A DNA stretch of 39,584 bases from an uncultured Colwellia sp. (GTDB lineage: Bacteria; Pseudomonadota; Gammaproteobacteria; Enterobacterales; Alteromonadaceae). Every line of letters begins with the position of its first letter. The stretch's first letter is position 1. The position numbers and the translations under genes are program-made. The notes beneath the pieces were generated by a model. That model worked only from the letters and a program-made list of their open reading frames with translations. It was not told the origin of the DNA and searched no databases. Where the stretch lies: contig CAJWZC010000029.1 of assembly GCA_913049915.1 (NCBI GenBank), forward strand, positions 1-39,584. Reading direction: 5' to 3'. This document shows, one piece after another, positions 1 through 8,118 of this stretch.

Positions 1-53
1 GTTTAATCATTGCAATGTACTTGCCAATATTTGAAATAGGTAAGATTGTATAA
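1..53 (+). CDS. pilC: Type IV pilus inner-membrane platform protein PilC, C-terminal end only
   Basis: The frame entering the window from the left reads LIIAMYLPIFEIGKIV and then a TAA stop at 51-53. This matches the usual end of PilC/GspF-type platform proteins, a last membrane helix ending in a MYLPIF-like motif. PilC is the polytopic inner-membrane protein that works with the PilB and PilT ATPases in pilus assembly. The prepilin peptidase gene follows 96 bp later on the same strand, the usual pilC-pilD order, which supports the call. Only about 17 residues are visible, so integrity of the rest cannot be judged. Confidence 0.75.
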   Translation, partial: LIIAMYLPIFEIGKIV

Positions 54-64
54 GCCTGTATTAA

Positions 65-103
65 TAAGAGGAAGTAACCATCTATTGACGTTGCTCCCTC
101 TTA
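65..103 (+). terminator. Weak stem-loop between pilC and pilD
   Basis: TAAGAGG at 65-71 and CCTCTTA at 97-103 are perfect complements, separated by 25 nt and followed by an AT-rich tail (ATATTTTTATT). It could attenuate pilC transcription. The stem is short and the loop long, so this is tentative. Confidence 0.25.
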
Positions 104-149
104 ATATTTTTATTCATTTATAACTGCTGTTTTAGAGCTGGTATCCACT

Positions 150-1058
150 TTGTTATACAATAATTTATTATCGTTTTTAGATAACTTATCCCAGTTATTT
201 CTACAACTTCCTGCCTTTTTTTATATCACTGTGGGCTTATTATCTTTAGTTATAGGCAGTTTTCTTAATGTGGTTATTTATCGTACCCCTAAAATGATGG
301 AGTACAGCTGGTATCAAGACTGTCGAGAATTTTTAGCTGAAGAAGTTGTTAATATTAAGGCTAAAGAGCTGACACCAATGACTTTATCTAAGCCCAACTC
401 TACTTGCCCACATTGTGCTCATCAAATTCATTATTATGAAAATATACCGGTCATTAGTTGGCTATTTTTAAAGGGTAAATGTAGCCAATGTTCTAATAAA
501 ATATCTGTCCGCTACCCTTTGGTTGAGCTTACTACCATGCTGCTAAGCCTTGTTGTTGCCCATCATTTTGGTCCTACTATAACAACATTTTGGGTTTTAC
601 TATTAACGTGGTGTTTGATCTCACTCACTATGATTGATTTCGACCACATGTTACTGCCCGACCAGATCACTCTCCCCTTGTTATGGTTAGGTTTACTGAT
701 CAATATAAACGGTACTTTTGTGCCCTTAACTGATGCGGTAATTGGTGCTGCCGTTGGTTATATGAGTCTTTTTTCTGTGTTTTGGCTATTTAAGTTATTT
801 ACTGGTAAGGAGGGTATGGGTTTTGGTGACTTTAAATTATTTGCTGTTTTTGGCGCTTGGATAGGCTGGCAATTATTACCACTGCTTATTTTAATGGCAT
901 CAGTGGTTGGTGCCGTTGTTGGTATTACCTTAATGTTGTTTAAAAACCACCAAAGAGAGCAAGGTATTCCTTTTGGACCTTATTTGGCTGTTGCTGGTTG
1001 GATAACGTTATTATGGGGTAATGGTATTTGGTCATGGTACTTACAAACTCTTATTTAA
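150..1058 (+). CDS. pilD: Prepilin peptidase / N-methyltransferase PilD
   Basis: Integral membrane aspartyl protease that cleaves the leader of type IV prepilins and type II secretion pseudopilins after the conserved Gly and N-methylates the new N-terminus. The first membrane helix (about residues 24-44) ends in GSFLNVVIYRTP. A cytoplasmic domain carries two CxxC pairs (Cys86/89 and Cys111/114) that probably bind zinc. The protease motifs are IDFDHMLLPD near residues 162-171 and GMGFGDFKL near 222-230, with Asp227 in the second. The length, 302 residues, is close to normal. No in-frame ATG lies near the N-terminus, so translation probably starts at TTG 150; a stop at 102-104 limits any extension. 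It follows pilC on the same strand. Confidence 0.93.
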   Translation: MLYNNLLSFLDNLSQLFLQLPAFFYITVGLLSLVIGSFLNVVIYRTPKMMEYSWYQDCREFLAEEVVNIKAKELTPMTLSKPNSTCPHCAHQIHYYENIPVISWLFLKGKCSQCSNKISVRYPLVELTTMLLSLVVAHHFGPTITTFWVLLLTWCLISLTMIDFDHMLLPDQITLPLLWLGLLININGTFVPLTDAVIGAAVGYMSLFSVFWLFKLFTGKEGMGFGDFKLFAVFGAWIGWQLLPLLILMASVVGAVVGITLMLFKNHQREQGIPFGPYLAVAGWITLLWGNGIWSWYLQTLI

Positions 1059-1109
1059 GGTATAAATTAATTTATACCTAGTACTCAATATATCTGAGAA
1101 TTTTAAATC

Positions 1110-1718
1110 ATGTCTAAGTTAGTTATTGGTCTTACTGGCGGTATAGGTAGTGGTAAAACGACCCTAACTAATTTTTTTCAAGAATTAGGTGTCGAGATTA
1201 TTGATGCCGACATCATCGCTAGAGAGGTCGTTGCCGTTAACAGTCCTGCATTAAAAGCGATTGCGTTGCACTTTGGTGATGACTTCATTCAAAACGATGG
1301 CGAGCTTAACCGGGTATTATTACGTAGACGTATATTTTCAAATAATGCTGACAAGACTTGGCTAAATAAGCTATTACACCCGTTAATTCGAATTAGCATA
1401 ATAGAGCAAACAAAACAGGCAAATAGCCCATATTGTATTTTAGTGGCGCCTTTGCTGATTGAAAATAACTTGCTCGCGCTTATTGATCGTATATTGGTAA
1501 TTGATGTTAAAGAAGAAACTCAATTAGCTAGAACCATGCAAAGAGATAATAATTCATTAAAAGAAGTTAACGCTATATTAGCGAGTCAAACGAGCCGAAG
1601 TAAGAGACTTGAAGTGGCTGATGATGTAATCAATAATGACGGAGCTAACTTAGTAGAGATTAAAAAAATAGTTATATCATTGGATAAAAAGTATTTAGCC
1701 TTGACAAAAATGGTTTAA
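1110..1718 (+). CDS. coaE: Dephospho-CoA kinase
   Basis: Cytosolic P-loop kinase that phosphorylates the 3'-hydroxyl of the ribose in dephospho-CoA, the last step of coenzyme A synthesis. The N-terminus GLTGGIGSGKTT (about residues 7-18) is the Walker A loop. A DADIIAREV segment typical of CoaE follows (about 33-41), then an HPLIR segment (near 90) and APLLIENN (near 113) from the CoA-binding lid. The length of 202 residues fits the family (about 200). It starts at ATG 1110, 51 bp after pilD, and zapD follows 63 bp downstream, so pilC-pilD-coaE-zapD is probably one operon, as in many gammaproteobacteria. Confidence 0.95.
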   Translation: MSKLVIGLTGGIGSGKTTLTNFFQELGVEIIDADIIAREVVAVNSPALKAIALHFGDDFIQNDGELNRVLLRRRIFSNNADKTWLNKLLHPLIRISIIEQTKQANSPYCILVAPLLIENNLLALIDRILVIDVKEETQLARTMQRDNNSLKEVNAILASQTSRSKRLEVADDVINNDGANLVEIKKIVISLDKKYLALTKMV

Positions 1719-1781
1719 AAATCAACAATGAAATTGTGTGCTACTTATTTTCATTTCAGGTAACAGGTTAGAAAACGTTGT

Positions 1782-2534
1782 ATGTCTACCGTATTATATG
1801 AACATCCGCTCAATGAGCGAATACGAAACTATTTAAAAGTTGAGCAACTCTTCGCTCAGGCATACTCCTGCCTTAGCAGTGATATAAGTATAAAGACTAG
1901 CCATCAAGTATTTTTCAATGCGCTATTTTCTATTTTAGATACCTTAGAGCGTAACGATATTCGTGGTGATTTAATTAAAGAATTAGAGAAACTAGAACAA
2001 AACCTCGTTGTTTGGTCTAAAGTACCTGATGTAGATACTCGCGCCCTTGAGAAAAATCTAAGTGAAACGGTCAAGTTAGTTAGCCACCTTAGAATTGCAC
2101 GTCCCACTTGGATGCAACTTAAGGAAGACAAATTACTCTCTTGTTTGAAACAACGTTTTGCCATTCAAGGCGGGAGTTCAAGCTTTGATCTACCACAATT
2201 ACATTTTTGGCTTCATCAAGATGAAAACATGATTAAGCTAGAAATACGGCAATGGCTAAATTTACTGAGCGATGTATCATCGGCATTGGCAATTATACTT
2301 AAATTCATCCGCCTACGCGCTGAGTTTGAAACTATTGAAGCCGATAGTGGCTTTTATCAAGATAATGGTGAAGGACTTTTATTATTACGAATAAAATTAG
2401 CTAAAAACGCGGCATATTACCCAACAATCAGTGGTAATAAATTCCGCTACTCCATTCGCTTTATGTTACCTTGTCAACATACCGGTCGACGATATGCAAA
2501 CCAAGTAACTGTTTTTCAATTAGCACGTTGCTAA
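1782..2534 (+). CDS. zapD: Cell division protein ZapD (Z-ring associated factor)
   Basis: Cytoplasmic protein that binds the FtsZ C-terminal peptide and bundles FtsZ filaments, stabilising the Z ring. The N-terminus VLYEHPLNERIRNYLKVEQLF is characteristic of ZapD (former YacF, DUF1342). The first two thirds are helix-rich. The C-terminal third (from about residue 165) is the beta-rich domain, including the FIRLRAEFE and LPCQHTGRRYA stretches. The length of 250 residues equals the family norm. The gene sits between coaE and yacG, its standard neighbours. Its target ftsZ is about 7 kb away in this window. Confidence 0.94.
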   Translation: MSTVLYEHPLNERIRNYLKVEQLFAQAYSCLSSDISIKTSHQVFFNALFSILDTLERNDIRGDLIKELEKLEQNLVVWSKVPDVDTRALEKNLSETVKLVSHLRIARPTWMQLKEDKLLSCLKQRFAIQGGSSSFDLPQLHFWLHQDENMIKLEIRQWLNLLSDVSSALAIILKFIRLRAEFETIEADSGFYQDNGEGLLLLRIKLAKNAAYYPTISGNKFRYSIRFMLPCQHTGRRYANQVTVFQLARC

Positions 2535-2665
2535 ACCTACTGTTGTTTATTTTTTTACTACCGACCTTTGTACTTTTATAATGTCCTAGTTAACTTGCGA
2601 TGATTCCATCCACTTAGCATTCATGTATAATTACCATTACTTAAGCCTTTAAATAATATATAACC

Positions 2666-2902
2666 ATGACCCTAAAAGTTCCCTGTCCGCAATGTAAAGA
2701 ATCGGTTGTATGGCAAGAAAGTAGTGAGTATCGACCTTTTTGTAGTAAACGCTGCCAACTGATTGATCTCGGTGAATGGGCTGATGAAGGTCATAAAATC
2801 AGTCAGAACATTCAAGTAGACACGGTTTTATCAGAAGAAATGCTCGACGCAATGGAAGATGAGTTTTTACTTAATAATAAGTTTTTTGTTGAACCTGAGT
2901 AG
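2666..2902 (+). CDS. yacG: DNA gyrase inhibitor YacG (zinc protein)
   Basis: Small zinc-finger protein known in Escherichia coli to bind GyrB and block DNA binding by gyrase. The four zinc ligands are visible as Cys7-x2-Cys10 and Cys26-x3-Cys30, followed by the family signature [12 protein letters not shown]. The tail is acidic. The length of 78 residues is slightly above that of the E. coli protein. It starts at ATG 2666, 131 bp after zapD. A TATAAT sequence at 2626-2631 might be a -10 element for this gene, but no good -35 was found, so read-through from zapD is also possible. Confidence 0.93.
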   Translation: MTLKVPCPQCKESVVWQESSEYRPFCSKRCQLIDLGEWADEGHKISQNIQVDTVLSEEMLDAMEDEFLLNNKFFVEPE

Positions 2903-2941
2903 ACAGAGGTTTTAAAGCCGATTATATGCCACAGAACGCGC

Positions 2942-2987
2942 AAACAAGTTGCCGTCTACAATTGAGTCTCCCGTAAACAAGTTGCCG
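2942..2987. repeat. 13-bp direct repeat pair in the yacG-mutT gap
   Basis: AAACAAGTTGCCG occurs at 2942-2954 and again at 2975-2987, a spacing of 33 bp, in the non-coding gap between the convergent yacG and mutT genes. The copies sit beside similar CTCCC-containing stretches, so the gap may be a decayed interspersed repeat. No function can be assigned. Confidence 0.5.
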
Positions 2988-3032
2988 AGTGCAGCCGAAG
3001 CTCCCATAGACGCGATTTTAATGGCGCTTCTA

Positions 3033-3464
3033 TCATAACTTAGCAATAATTTCCTTATTAGCCTCTGGAAAATCTAAACCTTGTAATTCTGCTAGTGAGA
3101 ACCATCCTTGTCCTTGCCCTTCTTGTGCACTTGGCTCGCCAAGAAAGTTATCAACAATAAAAACATCTAAACAGACACTTTTATCAGCATTTTTATTTCC
3201 TTCCTCATCTAGTCCTTTACCGAGATAGGTATGCTCAATTTTAATTAACGGCTGACAAGATAAGATATCAATCGCTACTTCTTCTTTAAGCTCTCTAGCA
3301 AGCGCTTGTGCAACCGTTTCTCCTTTTTCGACCTTACCGCCTGGAAACTCCCATTTCCCTCCCTGATGAACCTTTTCTAACCGTTTAGTTAAGAAGTACT
3401 GAAATTCTCCTTCTCCACAAACCCTGGTAATAACCCCTACCGCTACGTGAACAACTTTTTTCAT
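3033..3464 (-). CDS. mutT: 8-oxo-dGTP diphosphatase MutT
   Basis: Nudix hydrolase that converts 8-oxo-dGTP to the monophosphate and pyrophosphate, preventing AT-to-CG transversions. After a VHVAVGVITR strand comes the Nudix box, about residues 42-65: GGKVEKGE, then RELKEEVAI. The metal-binding glutamates (RE..EE) are intact. The near-invariant Gly close to the end of the box (EEVGI in E. coli MutT) is replaced by Ala (EEVAI). The length is 143 residues, a little longer than E. coli MutT (129). The ribosome binding site AGAGGAA lies just upstream of ATG 3464. It follows secA on the same strand, the usual order, but with a strong terminator between them. Confidence 0.92.
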   Translation of the reverse strand: MKKVVHVAVGVITRVCGEGEFQYFLTKRLEKVHQGGKWEFPGGKVEKGETVAQALARELKEEVAIDILSCQPLIKIEHTYLGKGLDEEGNKNADKSVCLDVFIVDNFLGEPSAQEGQGQGWFSLAELQGLDFPEANKEIIAKL

Positions 3465-3485
3465 AATTCCTCTACTCTATAAAAT

Positions 3486-3515
3486 AATAAAGCCAGTCGA
3501 TTGACTGGCTTTATT
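3486..3515 (-). terminator. Rho-independent terminator after secA
   Basis: A perfect 13-bp stem: AATAAAGCCAGTC at 3486-3498 and GACTGGCTTTATT at 3503-3515, with the 4-nt loop GATT. On the minus strand the T-rich run TTTATTATTTTAT follows. It lies 18 bp beyond the secA stop and before mutT, so mutT may depend on read-through or on a promoter of its own. Confidence 0.85.
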
Positions 3516-3533
3516 AAAAATAAGACTTAGCTA

Positions 3534-6215
3534 TTAAGCTAACTTACCATGACATTGCTTATATTTTTTACCTGAGCCACATGGACAAGGTTCATTTCGA
3601 CCTACGCGAGGAGTTTGTGTTTGCTCACTAGGACTTGATGCTGATTGATGTTGAAAATCCATCGGGACTTCTTCAGACTTTCTATGTTGCTCTTCAACCG
3701 CTTCAACATCTGATTCAGCACGAATTTGTACTTTAGATAATATGCCTACTACATCGTATTTTAAGTTATCTAACATTTCAGTAAACAACTCGAAAGATTC
3801 ACGCTTAAATTCTTGCTTTGGATTTTTTTGTGCATGAGCACGCAGTCCAATACCTTGACGAAGATGATCCATGGCTGATAGATGTTCTTTCCAATGCGAA
3901 TCTAAACTTTGTAACATGACCGCTTTTTCAAATTGACGCAGTACATCAGCACCAACGACCTCTTCTTTATCTTTATAGGCTTGCTCAAACTCAGTAATAA
4001 TCTTTTCACGTAGACTCTCTTCATGGAGTTTACTATCGTCTTCAAGCCATTTAGCGACAGTTAACTCAGTTGAATAGTCTCCTTTTAATTGTTCTTCAAG
4101 ACCCTGAATATCCCACATTTCGTCTAATGATTGACGCGGAATATGCTGGTCAATAACACCATTAATGACATCACTACGAATTGCATCGACTACTTCGCCA
4201 ATTTCTTCATTATCAAGTAACTCATTACGTTGCTCGTAGATGACTCCACGTTGATCATTAGCAACATCATCATATTCTAACAACTGCTTACGCATATCAA
4301 AGTTACGACCTTCAACTTTACGTTGAGCATTCTCAATACTACGGGTGACCCAAGGATGTTCAATGGCTTCACCATGTTCCATACCCAATTTACGCATCAT
4401 ATTAGAGATACGTTCAGAGGCAAATATACGCATCAATGAATCTTCCATTGATAAGTAGAAACGAGTCGAACCTTCATCACCTTGACGTCCAGAACGACCA
4501 CGAAGTTGATTATCAATACGTCTAGATTCATGTCGTTCTGTCGCTACGATATGTAAGCCACCTAACTCAAGCACACGTTCATGATCAATTTTCCACTGCG
4601 CTTTAACTTTATCTATTTCTTCTTCACTAGGATTACTTAACTTAGCGATTATTGCATCTAAGTTACCACCTAAAACGATATCGGTACCACGACCAGCCAT
4701 GTTAGTCGCTATAGTCACTGCGTTTTCTTTACCTGCATCAGCAACAATTTCAGCTTCTTGTTGGTGAAACTTAGCGTTAAGTACCTTATGCTTAATTTTT
4801 TCTTTTTTCAAAAAGTCGGATAAAAACTCAGAGGTTTCAATGGCAATAGTACCTACAAGTACTGGTTGCCCTCGTTTTACACACTCTTGAATATCAGCTA
4901 AAATAGCTTCAAATTTTTCATCTGTTGTTAAGTAAATCAAATCAGGCATATCCTTACGAACCATTGGCTGGTTAGTAGGAATGATAACTGTCTCTAGACC
5001 ATATATATGACTAAACTCAAAAGCTTCAGTATCTGCTGTTCCTGTCATACCTGACAGTTTTTCATAAATCCGGAAGTAGTTTTGAAAGGTTATAGAAGCA
5101 AGTGTTTGATTTTCATTTTGAATATTAACACCTTCTTTAGCTTCAACTGCTTGATGAAGTCCTTCAGACCAACGACGACCTTCCATCGTACGACCAGTGT
5201 GTTCATCAACAATGACTATCTCGTCATCTTTTACAATATAATCAACATCTTTATGAAATAATTTATGTGCACGAAGTGCTGCCATAATATGATGTAATAA
5301 CGTTATATTAGCGGCTGAGAATAAAGTATCACCTGCCGTTAATAATTCTTTTTCAACCATGATCTCTTCGATATGAATTTGACCACGTTCAGTTAAATAA
5401 ACTTGTTTAGCTTTTTCATCAATAGTGAAGTCACCCGTACTCTCTTCACCTTCTTTATCTTCCTCTTCTTGCTGTTCAAGCGTCGGCACTAAAGTATTGA
5501 TAATTTTATACAGTGCAGAGCTATCTTCTGCTTGACCTGAAATAATAAGTGGCGTTCTTGCTTCGTCAATTAAGATTGAATCGACTTCATCAATAATAGC
5601 AAAATGTAGTGGTTTTTGAGAGCGCTCTTGTGGGGAGAACACCATATTGTCACGTAAATAATCAAAACCGAATTCGTTATTGGTACCGTAAGTGATGTCT
5701 GACTGATAGGCGGCTTGCTTACCTTCAGTTGTCATTCCTGCAACGTTACAACCAACGGTCATGCCAAGAAATTCAAATAAAGGGCGACTCCAATCTGCAT
5801 CGCGGGTTGCGAGGTAATCATTCACGGTTATAACGTGAACACCTTTATCCGTTAATGCATTTAAATATGATGGCAAAGTTGCGGTTAGTGTTTTACCTTC
5901 ACCAGTACGCATTTCAGCAATTTTACCGTCATTAAGGACCATACCACCAATCATCTGCACATCAAAATGACGCATACCAAAGACGCGTTTACTCGCTTCT
6001 CTAACTACCGCAAAAGCTTCTGCTAATAATTGTTCGACAGTTTCGCCCTGAGAAAATCGCTCTTTAAACTCAATGGTTTTAGCTTTTAATTCTTCATCAC
6101 TTAACACTTCTAAAACAGGTTCAAGTGCATTGATTTTATTTACTTCTTTGCCCATCTGTTTTAGTAATCTATCATTTCGACTACCAAATATTTTTGTTAA
6201 CAAACTTCCAAACAT
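3534..6215 (-). CDS. secA: Preprotein translocase ATPase SecA
   Basis: Motor ATPase that drives unfolded preproteins through SecYEG. Walker A is MRTGEGKTL near residues 102-110 and Walker B is [15 protein letters not shown] near 205-219. The MAGRGTDI and GRSGRQGD helicase motifs of the second nucleotide-binding fold are present in the middle. A mixed acidic, poorly conserved linker ends in the zinc tail [14 protein letters not shown], which contacts SecB and ribosomes. The length of 893 residues is typical. The stretch rich in E and D near residues 245-265 is an acidic loop within the nucleotide-binding half. No good Shine-Dalgarno sequence precedes ATG 6215. The secM gene found upstream of secA in enterics is absent. 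Confidence 0.98.
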   Translation of the reverse strand: MFGSLLTKIFGSRNDRLLKQMGKEVNKINALEPVLEVLSDEELKAKTIEFKERFSQGETVEQLLAEAFAVVREASKRVFGMRHFDVQMIGGMVLNDGKIAEMRTGEGKTLTATLPSYLNALTDKGVHVITVNDYLATRDADWSRPLFEFLGMTVGCNVAGMTTEGKQAAYQSDITYGTNNEFGFDYLRDNMVFSPQERSQKPLHFAIIDEVDSILIDEARTPLIISGQAEDSSALYKIINTLVPTLEQQEEEDKEGEESTGDFTIDEKAKQVYLTERGQIHIEEIMVEKELLTAGDTLFSAANITLLHHIMAALRAHKLFHKDVDYIVKDDEIVIVDEHTGRTMEGRRWSEGLHQAVEAKEGVNIQNENQTLASITFQNYFRIYEKLSGMTGTADTEAFEFSHIYGLETVIIPTNQPMVRKDMPDLIYLTTDEKFEAILADIQECVKRGQPVLVGTIAIETSEFLSDFLKKEKIKHKVLNAKFHQQEAEIVADAGKENAVTIATNMAGRGTDIVLGGNLDAIIAKLSNPSEEEIDKVKAQWKIDHERVLELGGLHIVATERHESRRIDNQLRGRSGRQGDEGSTRFYLSMEDSLMRIFASERISNMMRKLGMEHGEAIEHPWVTRSIENAQRKVEGRNFDMRKQLLEYDDVANDQRGVIYEQRNELLDNEEIGEVVDAIRSDVINGVIDQHIPRQSLDEMWDIQGLEEQLKGDYSTELTVAKWLEDDSKLHEESLREKIITEFEQAYKDKEEVVGADVLRQFEKAVMLQSLDSHWKEHLSAMDHLRQGIGLRAHAQKNPKQEFKRESFELFTEMLDNLKYDVVGILSKVQIRAESDVEAVEEQHRKSEEVPMDFQHQSASSPSEQTQTPRVGRNEPCPCGSGKKYKQCHGKLA

Positions 6216-6286
6216 CTTATTTAAACCATCTATTGAGAATTATTAGTGACTATACCTATGATACTTCAAAATACGAGTTTCAGAAT

Positions 6287-6373
6287 GACTGAGCGACTCA
6301 TGAGCAAGGCGCAGCTTTTGTTAAGGGTATTCCCTTAATAAAAGATGCAACAAAGTGCATGATTTACTCAGTC
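6287..6373. repeat. Interspersed palindromic repeat (long imperfect hairpin) upstream of secA
   Basis: The outer arms GACTGAG at 6287-6293 and CTCAGTC at 6367-6373 are perfect complements. The core arms 6311-6327 and 6332-6348 pair at 15 of 17 positions around the loop TATT, and the stretches between pair partly. The whole 87-bp unit therefore folds as one hairpin. On the minus strand it encodes the short peptide MHFVASFIKGIPLTKAAPCS, which I recall as a recurrent translation of an intergenic repeat in Colwellia-type genomes (recollection, not checked). It is most likely a non-coding, REP- or MITE-like element. Confidence 0.65.
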
Positions 6374-6413
6374 GTCCCTATAAGGCTAGTTTAGAAACGT
6401 TTTATATAGGTTA

Positions 6414-6451
6414 TTGATTTCGACAATGGAGACAACCATTATCGAAATCAA
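6414..6451. repeat. Strong 16-bp inverted repeat in the secA leader
   Basis: TTGATTTCGACAATGG at 6414-6429 faces CCATTATCGAAATCAA at 6436-6451, with loop AGACAA. Fifteen of 16 positions pair and the remaining one can wobble. It lies between the M23 peptidase stop and secA and only 40 bp from the previous palindromic repeat. It could be part of the same mobile repeat cluster, a terminator for the peptidase gene (there is no clear T run), or an RNA structure in the secA leader. Confidence 0.6.
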
Positions 6452-6567
6452 TGCCTTGCCTAAAGACGGTTCTAATTCCAGCTGAATCCTACATTTTGAG
6501 GTGTCATGGGTATATACTGATCACCATTCGTGAATTTATTATGATAACCGCTTAACATTTCAGCCGG

Positions 6568-7464
6568 TTACTTCCCTTTGCGATAAACAAATTTAATTGG
6601 GTCAATTTGTTTATTATTTCGTAATATTTCATAATGAACATGCGGCCCAGTTGAGCGGCCAGTACTGCCCATACGTGCAATTTTTTGCCCTTTGTTTACG
6701 ACATCACCAACATTTACCAGTAAATTTTTATTATGACCATAGCGCGTAGTTAATCCATCACCATGATTTATTTCAATTAAATTCCCATACCCATAGCGCT
6801 TACTTGCCCAAGTGATAACACCCGCAGCTGTCGCAATAATAGCGGTATCTTCTTTACCTGCAAAATCAACACCTTTATGCATGGTTGGTTTACCACTAAA
6901 GGGGTCTTTACGGACACCATAATATGAAGACAACCAGCCTTTAACTATTGGTCGACCTGATAAATAACCATTATTTTGTATATGGTGACCAAATGTCAAA
7001 GATTCAAGCATTTCTATCTGTTTTTCTTCGTAATTTATCTTACTTTCAAAATGTTCTATTTCAACGAGGAGTTGCTCAAGGGTTTTATCGTTGGCTAAGA
7101 AAACTTGAGATACCGGCCCACCACTTGCTGGTAGTTGCTTGAAATTAAATTCTTTCTTGGGAATATTAGCATCATCTGCTAAGCGGTCACCTAAAGCATT
7201 TAGTCGCAATACTTGGCTCTGTAATTCGGCAAGTTTGATTGTTAACGCGGTAATTTTTTGTTCTTTCACTTGGCTTGGTGCTGAATTAACTTGAGATAAT
7301 ACTTGGTATTTTTCGCTATTGGGCTGTAATTTATTACTAGCAATAAGATGAACAACAACTCCTGAAATTAGCGCGAAAGCAGACACTGCCGATAACCAAT
7401 GCAATTTAGTTAGACGCATTGAAAATCTGACGTTCTTTCCTCGGTATAGTAGTGTTAAACTCAT
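6568..7464 (-). CDS. Membrane-anchored M23 family peptidoglycan metallopeptidase
   Basis: Predicted cell wall hydrolase or amidase activator. A single N-terminal membrane helix (about residues 23-43) is followed by a coiled-coil stretch (about 60-155) and a C-terminal LytM/M23 domain (about 172-294). The zinc ligands are present: His196 and Asp200 in HKGVD, and His277 in HVHYE. His244 (RYGH) and His275 complete the active site, so this is probably an active endopeptidase, unlike EnvC or NlpD-type proteins with degenerate sites. The length is 298 residues. It is divergent from dciA, with 69 bp between the two starts, and lies upstream of secA. Cross-link cleavage is inferred from the family; the exact substrate is unknown. 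Confidence 0.9.
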   Translation of the reverse strand: MSLTLLYRGKNVRFSMRLTKLHWLSAVSAFALISGVVVHLIASNKLQPNSEKYQVLSQVNSAPSQVKEQKITALTIKLAELQSQVLRLNALGDRLADDANIPKKEFNFKQLPASGGPVSQVFLANDKTLEQLLVEIEHFESKINYEEKQIEMLESLTFGHHIQNNGYLSGRPIVKGWLSSYYGVRKDPFSGKPTMHKGVDFAGKEDTAIIATAAGVITWASKRYGYGNLIEINHGDGLTTRYGHNKNLLVNVGDVVNKGQKIARMGSTGRSTGPHVHYEILRNNKQIDPIKFVYRKGK

Positions 7465-7533
7465 AGATATTTATTTCGGTTAATTTATCCAGTAAGCTTT
7501 ATTACTGAATTTTGCTAATTTTTGGTGACAACA

Positions 7534-8040
7534 ATGGCTAGAAAATCAAAAGTCCCTATTAATATGTCAGCCCTCTTGCAAACAACGACAGGCACTTTGG
7601 CACATATTCAGACAAAAACCAACTCTTTGACTATTTTGGCGGACATTGTTCGACAAATTTGTCCAGATTTACCAGTAGATGCTTGGCATATAGCAAATTG
7701 CCGACATGACACCCTAATTATAGAGGTGAAATCTCCTGTTTGGGGACAAAGGTTACAGTTTGAACGTAATACCATCTGTAATGCATTAATGAGTAGTACC
7801 AACGGTACTTTTAAAAAAATTGAGATTAAAGTTAACCCACAAGGATTTCGTCAGCAACGTCATCAAGTTACCGAAAAAACGCGCGCAGATCTTTTACAGT
7901 TTGCTCAAGCCGTAGCGCCAAAAAATAATACCGTGGTAAATGAAACTACGGCAAAACAGTTTCTTGATATTGCTAAAAATGCACCTAAAGGTTTAAAGGA
8001 AAAGCTTGAGAAATTAGCGAGAGTAGCAGGAAGAAAATAA
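7534..8040 (+). CDS. dciA: DciA-like helicase loader (DUF721)
   Basis: DUF721-domain protein. DciA proteins load the replicative helicase DnaB in bacteria that lack DnaC. The conserved region spans about residues 15-105 and contains VDAWHIANCRHDTLIIEVKSP and WGQRLQFERN, which resembles the KH-like fold of the family. The C-terminal quarter is lysine-rich and helical (about 115-168). A position between lpxC and secA is typical for dciA in Vibrio, Shewanella and Pseudomonas. I start it at ATG 7534 (168 residues), with GGTGA upstream; an in-frame TTG at 7522 would add four residues. It is convergent with lpxC. Confidence 0.8.
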   Translation: MARKSKVPINMSALLQTTTGTLAHIQTKTNSLTILADIVRQICPDLPVDAWHIANCRHDTLIIEVKSPVWGQRLQFERNTICNALMSSTNGTFKKIEIKVNPQGFRQQRHQVTEKTRADLLQFAQAVAPKNNTVVNETTAKQFLDIAKNAPKGLKEKLEKLARVAGRK

Positions 8041-8094
8041 CCAAGATTGAGAGATAAACGATGCGAACACTGTGTTTAAAAGTGCTTCATGTGC

Positions 8095-8118
8095 GCATTT
8101 TAAAGAATATTAAAATGC
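8095..8118. terminator. Possible bidirectional terminator between dciA and lpxC
   Basis: GCATTTTAA at 8095-8103 and TTAAAATGC at 8110-8118 form a perfect 9-bp stem with loop AGAATA. The right arm contains the lpxC stop codon. Its position between convergent genes fits shared termination, but the stem is AT-rich and the T tracts are poor. Confidence 0.4.

Noticed and set aside
6298..6360. 20-codon minus-strand ORF MHFVASFIKGIPLTKAAPCS
   Set aside because: It lies wholly within the palindromic repeat and is best explained as a by-product of that repeat.
6472..6558. 28-codon minus-strand ORF (MLSGYHNKFTNG...) just after the M23 peptidase, as a possible SecM-like arrest peptide
   Set aside because: It has no signal sequence, no arrest motif and no clear ribosome binding site, and it borders repeat sequence.
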